Source: Yimella sp. cx-51
GTDB taxonomy: Bacteria > Actinomycetota > Actinomycetes > Actinomycetales > Dermatophilaceae
Reading direction: 5' to 3'
Assembly: GCF_017654605.1 (NCBI RefSeq)
Contig: NZ_CP072113.1
Coordinates: 930,001 to 994,000 of the forward strand
DNA: 64,000 nt
Below, piece after piece: positions 58,889 through 64,000 of the stretch. A program made the translations under genes and the position numbers. Below the pieces are notes generated by a model. That model saw only the letters and a program-made list of their open reading frames with translations. It was not told where the DNA came from and searched no databases. Numbering within the stretch: the first letter of the stretch is position 1; each line of letters opens with the position of its first letter.

Positions 58889-59512
58889 TCAGTCGGCCCA
58901 GTCCCAGGTGACCTGGAGGCGGGCGTCGATTGACACCTGACCGGGCGCGAACGCGTCCGCTTTGCCGGCGGCCATCAGGGAGCGGCCATATATTTCCGGG
59001 CCGCCGGAGGCGTCGAGGGTGGTGATCGATCGCACCGCCCCGAGTGAACGGCCGGCCTGTCGTGCGAGCTGTTCGGCCTGCGCTGCGGCATCGGCGAAGG
59101 CATCGTTCTGGGCCTGGAGCTGCGCCTGCGAAGGGTCGTTTGCGTACACCTCGACGTTGTCGATCCGCAGCGCGTCGCCGACTGCTCGGCCGAGCCGTTC
59201 GAGCAGCTCACCGGCTTGTTCGATGTTGTCGGTGACCGCGCAGAAGCGTTGTCGCGCAACGTAACCCACCACCTGCTGCTGGTCGCCCCACCGGGCGTCC
59301 ACCGACATGCCGACGGTCTGCACGAGGCGATCGTCGATGCCTGCGTCGCGCAAGGTTGAGCGCAGCGTGCGAGCTGCCTCGGCTGAACGGCTGAGTGCGT
59401 CCGCCCCCGACTCGGCCTGCTGTTCGACGGCCAGATGGAGGCGTACTCGATCGGACGCGGTGGAGACGGTGGCGCGGCCGACGACGGTTACTCCGGAGTT
59501 GGTTGGCTGCAT
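58889..59512 (-). CDS. SIMPL-domain (DUF541) protein
   Basis: 207 aa. GVTVVGRATVSTASDRVRLHLAVEQ at the start, the central VGYVARQRFCAVTDNIEQAGELL and the C-terminal strand pattern match SIMPL/DUF541 proteins (BP26-like), which form ring oligomers. No signal peptide is seen, so it is probably cytosolic, unlike many family members. CACGCT on the minus strand followed by six bases makes ATG 59512 leaderless. Confidence 0.87.
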   Translation of the reverse strand: MQPTNSGVTVVGRATVSTASDRVRLHLAVEQQAESGADALSRSAEAARTLRSTLRDAGIDDRLVQTVGMSVDARWGDQQQVVGYVARQRFCAVTDNIEQAGELLERLGRAVGDALRIDNVEVYANDPSQAQLQAQNDAFADAAAQAEQLARQAGRSLGAVRSITTLDASGGPEIYGRSLMAAGKADAFAPGQVSIDARLQVTWDWAD

Positions 59513-59518
59513 GGAGCA

Positions 59519-59524
59519 AGCGTG
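59519..59524 (-). promoter_or_regulatory. -10 element for leaderless SIMPL gene
   Basis: Minus-strand CACGCT, six bases before ATG 59512. Confidence 0.4.
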
Positions 59525-59573
59525 TCATGCGGGTCGGTGTTGCACCACGGTTCGAACAGGGTAAGAAAGACGC

Positions 59574-61028
59574 ATGACTGCGATGCCTTCCGTTTCGAAC
59601 TCGATCACCGTCCGACTGGAAGTGCCTGGCCGCGCCACTGCGATCAGCGAGTTGACCGGAGCGATCGAGCGAACCGGTGGCCTCATCACCGGTTTGGACA
59701 TCACCTCCTCCGACACCGACCGCTTGCGGATCGACGTAACGGTGGCAGCGCGCGACGGTGACCACGCTGGCGAGATCGTCGAAGCGATGCGCGGCGTGCA
59801 CGGCGTCGTGGTGCACAAGGTCAGCGACCGCACGTTCCTGGCGCACCTGGGCGGCAAGATCGAGATCAAGAGCAAGCAGCCGATCCGCAACCGCGATGAC
59901 CTGTCGATGGTCTACACCCCGGGTGTGGCACGCGTGTGCATGGCGATCCACGACAACCCCGATGACGCTCGCCGTCTCACGATCAAGCGCAACACCATCG
60001 CGGTGGTCACCGACGGCACCGCCGTGCTCGGCCTTGGTGACATCGGCCCGCTGGCCGCGATGCCTGTGATGGAGGGCAAGGCCGCGCTCTTCAAGCGCTT
60101 TGCCGACATCGACGCCTTCCCGATCTGCCTCGACACCACGGACACTGAGGAGATCATCGCCACCGTCAAGGCAATTGCACCGGTGTTCGCCGGCATCAAC
60201 CTCGAGGACATCTCCGCCCCGCGTTGCTTCGACATCGAGCGGCGCCTGCGCGAGGAACTCGACATCCCGGTCTTCCATGACGACCAGCACGGCACCGCGA
60301 TCGTCGTGCTCGCGGCACTGCGTAATGCACTGCGGGTGGTCGACAAGGAGCTCAAGGACGTCAAGGTCGTGCAGTCGGGCGCCGGCGCCGCCGGCACTGC
60401 CATCACGCGTCTCCTGCTGGCTGCGGGCGCGACGAACGTCGTGGTGTCCGACATCAAGGGCGTCGTCTCGCGCGATCGCGAAGACATCGTCGCCGGCGCC
60501 GATCCCTTCCTGGGCTGGGTGGCCGAACACACCAACCCAGGCGACTTCTCCGGCACCCTGCGCGAGTCGCTGAAGGACGCCGATGTGTTCATCGGCGTCT
60601 CCGGGCCCAACATCCTCACCGGCGACGACATCGCCACGATGAACGAGGACGCGATTGTCTTCGCTCTGGCCAACCCGATGCCCGAGGTCGACCCCAACGA
60701 CGCCGCGCAGCACGCGACGGTGGTCGCCACCGGCCGCAGTGATTTCGCCAACCAGATCAACAACGTGCTGGTCTTCCCGGGTGTTTTCCGCGGACTGCTG
60801 GACGCTGCCGCCGACGGCATCTCCGACAAGATCATGCTGGCGGCCGCTGCAGCACTCGCAGACGTCGTGAGCGCCGACGAGCTCAACCCGGCCTACATCA
60901 TTCCCAGCGTCTTCCAGCCGGACGTCTCGACCGTCGTGGCCAGGGCGGTGGAGAAGGCCGCGCGCGAGGAACTGGAGGGCGAGAAGCACTCCGCCAAGCA
61001 GACCGAGCCCTTCTCCGACGCCGACTGA
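59574..61028 (+). CDS. NAD(P)-dependent malic enzyme with N-terminal ACT domain
   Basis: 484 aa. An ACT domain (about 10-85) comes first, followed by the malic enzyme core: LSMVYTPGVARVCMAI, the metal-binding FHDDQHGTAIVVLAAL, and the dinucleotide fold VQSGAGAAGTAITRLLL. It decarboxylates malate to pyruvate; the ACT domain suggests amino-acid control. ATG 59574 is the first in-frame start; ATG 59583 is possible. Divergent from the SIMPL gene across 61 bases. Confidence 0.93.
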   Translation: MTAMPSVSNSITVRLEVPGRATAISELTGAIERTGGLITGLDITSSDTDRLRIDVTVAARDGDHAGEIVEAMRGVHGVVVHKVSDRTFLAHLGGKIEIKSKQPIRNRDDLSMVYTPGVARVCMAIHDNPDDARRLTIKRNTIAVVTDGTAVLGLGDIGPLAAMPVMEGKAALFKRFADIDAFPICLDTTDTEEIIATVKAIAPVFAGINLEDISAPRCFDIERRLREELDIPVFHDDQHGTAIVVLAALRNALRVVDKELKDVKVVQSGAGAAGTAITRLLLAAGATNVVVSDIKGVVSRDREDIVAGADPFLGWVAEHTNPGDFSGTLRESLKDADVFIGVSGPNILTGDDIATMNEDAIVFALANPMPEVDPNDAAQHATVVATGRSDFANQINNVLVFPGVFRGLLDAAADGISDKIMLAAAAALADVVSADELNPAYIIPSVFQPDVSTVVARAVEKAAREELEGEKHSAKQTEPFSDAD

Positions 61029-61105
61029 TCTGACCCCAGCCACCCCTGTGGGCGAACTCACGGCCGTTGCGGCGCCGTGGGTTCGGTGGATCTGGCGGTT
61101 GCCGC

Positions 61106-61111
61106 TAGAGT
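61106..61111 (+). promoter_or_regulatory. candidate -10 element of the helicase gene
   Basis: TAGAGT (TANNNT), 78 bases after the malic enzyme stop. Predicted start near 61118 gives a leader of about 184 bases, as often found for cold-induced RNA helicases. I see no clear -35. Confidence 0.4.
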
Positions 61112-61301
61112 GGTGGCATCCATTTTTCGCGATCTTGCGTTCATCTGTGTGAATCTTCTTGTGGGCGCCGAGATCTATGGCACCAGATGACCCCATCTTC
61201 GACAGCAGCGTCAACGCCTGTCGCGCAAGTACATTCGGTCGAAAAGATGACCTTCGTGGGGGTTCTCGTTGCGTGCCCGCAACCAGAAAAGGTAGTGCAC
61301 G

Positions 61302-63647
61302 ATGCAGCCCAAGAAGAACGCCGGCAAGAAAGCTCGCTGGACCCGTACCCAGAAGAACGAAGTGAAGCGCGGCGAAGTGCGCCGTCCCACCTCCGAGCGT
61401 GGCCGCCCGGCCCGCGGTGGCGCCTCGCGCTTCGACAACGACAACCGCGGTGAGCGTCGCTCGTTCGACCGCCGCGACGACAACCGCTCCTTCGAGCGCC
61501 GTGATGACCGTGGTGGCTATCAGGGTCGCCGTGACGATAACCGCGGCGAGCGCAGTGGTTACCAGGGCCGTCGGGACGACAGCCGTGGCTTCGAGCGTCG
61601 CGACGACAACCGCGGCGAGCGTGGCGGCTACCAGGGTCGCCGTGACGATAACCGCGGCGAGCGCAGTGGTTACCAGGGCCGCCGCGACGACCGTGGTGGT
61701 TACCAGGGGCGTCGTGATGACAGCCGTGGCTTCGAGCGTCGTGACGACAACCGCGGCGAGCGGGGTGGCTATCAGGGTCGCCGCGACGACCGTGGTGGTT
61801 ACCAGGGGCGTCGTGATGACAGCCGTGGCTTTGAGCGCCGTGACGACAACCGTGGTGAGCGGGGTGGCTATCAGGGACGTCGTGATGACAGCCGTGGTGG
61901 TTACCAGGGTCGCCGCGACGACCGTCCGTCCGGCGAGCGCAGCGAGTTCCGCGGCCAGCGCCGCTGGGACCGCGATGACAACCGCGGTGGCTACCAGGGA
62001 CGCCGTGATGACAACCGCGGCGAGCGTGGCGGTTACCAGGGTCGTCGTGATGACAACCGCGGCGAGCGCAGTGGTTCCCAGGGTCGTGACGACCGCCGTT
62101 CGTTCGACCGGAACGACCGGCAGAACCGACGCAGCTTCGACTCGCGTCCGCCCCGTTTCGAGGCGCCCGCCGACCGTGCGCCCGACCGTCTCGAGGACGA
62201 CCTCGAGCCCACCAACGAGGCCTTCGGTTGGGTGGAGCGCCAGGAGACCGACGACGTCGTGACCGCCGAGCCGATCGAGCTGGGGGAGAACGGCTTTGCT
62301 GCTCTCGGCCTGCCCGATCTGCTGGTTGCCCGGCTTGCTCGCGATGGCATCACCCAGCCGTTCCCGATCCAGCAGGCTTCGATCCCCGACGCGCTTGAAG
62401 GCCGCGATGTGCTCGGCCGCGGCCGCACCGGCTCCGGCAAGACGCTGGCCTTCGGTCTGCCGCTGCTCACCCGTCTCGCCAAGGGCGGTAAGGCCCGTGC
62501 CCACCAGCCGCGCTCGATCATCATGGTGCCCACCCGTGAGCTGGCAATGCAGGTCAGCGATGCCCTGCAGCCGCTGGTGCACGTGATCGGCCTGCGCCAC
62601 AAGCTGGTTGCGGGAGGCATGCCCTACGAGCCGCAGCTGCAAGCTCTCGAGCGTGGCGTCGACGTCCTCGTCGCCACTCCCGGTCGTCTGAAGGACCTCA
62701 TCGACCGCGGCGCCGCCGATCTGTCGCGCGTCGAGGTGACGGTGCTGGACGAAGCTGACCACATGGCCGAGATGGGCTTCCTCGAAGCGATCGAGGAGAT
62801 CCTCGACTTCGTGCCGGCCGACGGGCAGCGGTTGCTCTTCTCCGCCACCCTCGACCGCGGCATCGACGGCGTCGTCGAGAAGTACCTCACCGACCCTGCT
62901 GAGCACTCCACCGACGATGGCACCGCAACGGTCACGACGATGGCCCACCACGCGCTCCTCATCGAGCCGCGCGACAAGAAGATCGTGACGGCCGAGGTCG
63001 CCAACCGTCCGGGCCGCACGGTGGTCTTCGCCCGCACCAAGCTCGGCGCCGACCGCGTCGCCGGTGAACTGCGCGAGTGCGGCGTGATGGCAGCCGCATT
63101 GCACGGCGGGCTCAACCAGAGCCAGCGCAACCGCGCACTCTCGGCCTTCCGTGATGGACGTCTGCCCGTGCTGGTCGCCACCGATGTTGCCGCTCGCGGT
63201 ATCCACGTCGACGACGTGGGTGTCGTGCTGCAGATCGACCCGCCGGCCGACCACAAGGACTACCTGCACCGCTCGGGCCGCACCGCCCGCGCCGGTGAGC
63301 AGGGTGTCGTGGTGTCGCTCGTGCTGCCGCACCAGCGCCGCACCGTCCAGCGTCTGCTGGAGCAGGCGGGTGTCGACACCGAACTGCAGAAGACCCGCCC
63401 GGGTGACGAGGTCATCGCCGCGACCGGTGGCAGCACGCCCGAGGGCAACCCGATCTCCGACGACGACCTTCAGCAGGTGTTGAACCCCGGCCGTGGACGC
63501 GGGCGCGGTGGCGGCGGTGGACGTCGCGGCGGCTACCGCGACGACCGCGGTGGCGGTTACGGCCGTCGCTCCTCCGGTCACGGTGGCGGCTATGGCGGTG
63601 GACGCGGACATGGACGTGGTCAGCGTTCGGATCGCCGCTCGTACTGA
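61302..63647 (+). CDS. DEAD-box RNA helicase with long RGG/RDD repeat region
   Basis: 781 aa. The first 270 residues are a lysine-rich start followed by a repeat region with eleven YQGRRDD copies. The helicase core (about 330-690) shows the Q motif (ITQPFPIQQ), GRGRTGSGKT, PTRELAMQ, ATPGRLKD, DEAD (about 484), SATL, TDVAARGIHVDDV and HRSGRTARAG. The C-terminus is Gly/Arg-rich (GRGRGGGGGRRGGYRDDRGGG). Such enzymes unwind RNA in ribosome assembly, decay or cold growth. Disordered RGG arms at both ends are expected to bind RNA and favour condensates. AAAAGG lies 8 bases before ATG 61302. Confidence 0.95.
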   Translation: MQPKKNAGKKARWTRTQKNEVKRGEVRRPTSERGRPARGGASRFDNDNRGERRSFDRRDDNRSFERRDDRGGYQGRRDDNRGERSGYQGRRDDSRGFERRDDNRGERGGYQGRRDDNRGERSGYQGRRDDRGGYQGRRDDSRGFERRDDNRGERGGYQGRRDDRGGYQGRRDDSRGFERRDDNRGERGGYQGRRDDSRGGYQGRRDDRPSGERSEFRGQRRWDRDDNRGGYQGRRDDNRGERGGYQGRRDDNRGERSGSQGRDDRRSFDRNDRQNRRSFDSRPPRFEAPADRAPDRLEDDLEPTNEAFGWVERQETDDVVTAEPIELGENGFAALGLPDLLVARLARDGITQPFPIQQASIPDALEGRDVLGRGRTGSGKTLAFGLPLLTRLAKGGKARAHQPRSIIMVPTRELAMQVSDALQPLVHVIGLRHKLVAGGMPYEPQLQALERGVDVLVATPGRLKDLIDRGAADLSRVEVTVLDEADHMAEMGFLEAIEEILDFVPADGQRLLFSATLDRGIDGVVEKYLTDPAEHSTDDGTATVTTMAHHALLIEPRDKKIVTAEVANRPGRTVVFARTKLGADRVAGELRECGVMAAALHGGLNQSQRNRALSAFRDGRLPVLVATDVAARGIHVDDVGVVLQIDPPADHKDYLHRSGRTARAGEQGVVVSLVLPHQRRTVQRLLEQAGVDTELQKTRPGDEVIAATGGSTPEGNPISDDDLQQVLNPGRGRGRGGGGGRRGGYRDDRGGGYGRRSSGHGGGYGGGRGHGRGQRSDRRSY
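61501..62095 (+). repeat. tandem repeat array inside the helicase gene
   Basis: About 600 bases of imperfect direct repeats encoding variations of RGGYQGRRDD, NRGER and SRGFERRDDNRGE. Three copies of a 23-residue super-unit (SRGFERRDDNRGERGGYQGR plus RDD) are identical at protein level but differ at synonymous bases. Confidence 0.9.
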
Positions 63648-63680
63648 GCACACGCGCAGCACCCTGAAATCTGCATGACG

Positions 63681-63711
63681 CAGCGCCCCGGCCATCTTGG
63701 CCGGGGCGCTG
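63681..63711 (+). terminator. hairpin after the helicase gene
   Basis: Perfect 13-bp stem (63681-63693 with 63699-63711) with a 5-base loop; no T-tract. Confidence 0.8.
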
Positions 63712-63754
63712 TTCGCATCCGGCACCCGAACTGCTGCCGGGCCCGCTCAGGCGA

Positions 63755-63760
63755 CACAAT
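63755..63760 (+). promoter_or_regulatory. -10 element for leaderless YqgE-like gene
   Basis: CACAAT followed by six bases and ATG 63767. Confidence 0.45.
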
Positions 63761-63766
63761 GAGGTG

Positions 63767-64000
63767 ATGGAGAACCTGACCGGGCGACTACTGATCGCCG
63801 TCCCGCGAGAGGCGGACGAGGTGGCCGACGACGATGTCTTCGACCGCTCGGTGGTGCTCCTGCTCGACCACTCCGGTGACGGCGCGCACGGCATCGTGCT
63901 CAATCGTCAGCTCGAAGCTCCGGTCGACGCGGTGCTGCCGGGGTGGCAGAACCACGTGACCGCGCCGGGCAATCTCTTCCAGGGCGGACCGGTGGGCCTC
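63767..64000 (+). CDS. YqgE/AlgH family protein (partial, 3' end outside window)
   Basis: The frame is open for 78 codons to the window edge. MENLTGRLLIAVP, the FDRSVVLLLDHSGDGAHGIV stretch and LFQGGPVG are the conserved start of YqgE/AlgH (DUF179) proteins, soluble proteins of unknown function. The start is supported by a leaderless promoter. GTG 63764, one codon earlier in the same frame, is possible. Confidence 0.88.
   Translation, partial: MENLTGRLLIAVPREADEVADDDVFDRSVVLLLDHSGDGAHGIVLNRQLEAPVDAVLPGWQNHVTAPGNLFQGGPVGL

Noticed and set aside
59208-63725. 1505-codon open frame on the minus strand opposite malic enzyme and the helicase
   Set aside because: Composition is arginine/valine/alanine-rich with no domain. 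It is the codon-position shadow of two clear genes on the other strand, as are similar long frames at 37005-39767, 50176-53040 and 10169-12466 (minus).

Overview
This 64 kb window is a high-GC chromosomal segment of an actinobacterium. Evidence for that is a mycothione reductase, a WhiB protein, the MtrA-MtrB-LpqB module, a large NAD-glutamate dehydrogenase and an actinobacterial tmRNA tag. Gene order from ahcY through mtrAB-lpqB-comF-hpf-secA to an Rv3235-like gene, a WS/DGAT acyltransferase, pdtaS and whiB follows, with gaps, the order I recall for Mycobacterium tuberculosis Rv3248c to Rv3219. The content would fit a Micrococcales genome of the Dermacoccaceae type, but that placement is inference. 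I see no phage, IS element, CRISPR array, rRNA or ordinary tRNA.

Layout. 1-3.2 kb: end of a DUF2330 membrane protein, then kynA-kynU for tryptophan breakdown through kynurenine. 3.2-15.8 kb: an anaerobic/nitrate island with a DevS-like haem sensor kinase, a flavin oxidase-like protein, the DevR-like regulator, two NarK transporters and narGHJI. 15.8-24.2 kb: a lipoprotein, mycothione reductase, an ABC exporter pair, a YyaL/SPATA20-like protein, DUF808, a PH-domain membrane protein and an acidic disordered protein. 24.4-32.2 kb: ahcY, mtrA-mtrB-lpqB, comF, hpf. 32.3-36.9 kb: four genes (YcaQ-type glycosylase, CGNR regulator, EamA transporter, triple GNAT) lying between hpf and secA. 37.1-46.0 kb: secA and a poorly understood cluster (Rv3235-like, LysM, BldC-like, SAF/CpaB-like, CpaE-like ATPase, WS/DGAT with an altered active site, DUF6912). 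46.2-53.9 kb: pruA and NAD-glutamate dehydrogenase around two small unknown genes. 54-64 kb: pdtaS/whiB, DUF2207, tmRNA, SIMPL protein, malic enzyme, a DEAD-box helicase with a long RGG/RDD repeat tail, and the start of a YqgE/AlgH protein.

How the genes work together. The clearest system is DevS/DevR with nitrate respiration. GGGAC-N4-GTCCC palindromes, the known DevR/DosR site, lie between narK and narG and in front of the flavin protein-devS unit. The site between narK and narG sits at -42.5 from a TANNNT -10 element in both directions. The regulator keeps the DNA-contacting KTVKN motif and the sensor keeps the residue aligned with the DevS haem-ligating histidine. Low oxygen could therefore switch on nitrate uptake, nitrate reductase and the sensor itself.

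A second window-wide pattern is leaderless transcription. At least seven genes have an NANNNT -10 element followed by exactly six bases and the start codon, which helped to fix their starts. Convergent and operon ends are marked by long, often perfect hairpins mostly without T-tracts. The most unusual sites are the duplicated 3' end of ahcY beside an 81-nt hairpin, a possible three-way junction in the ahcY leader, and an AT-rich repeat tract beside the BldC-like/LysM cluster.
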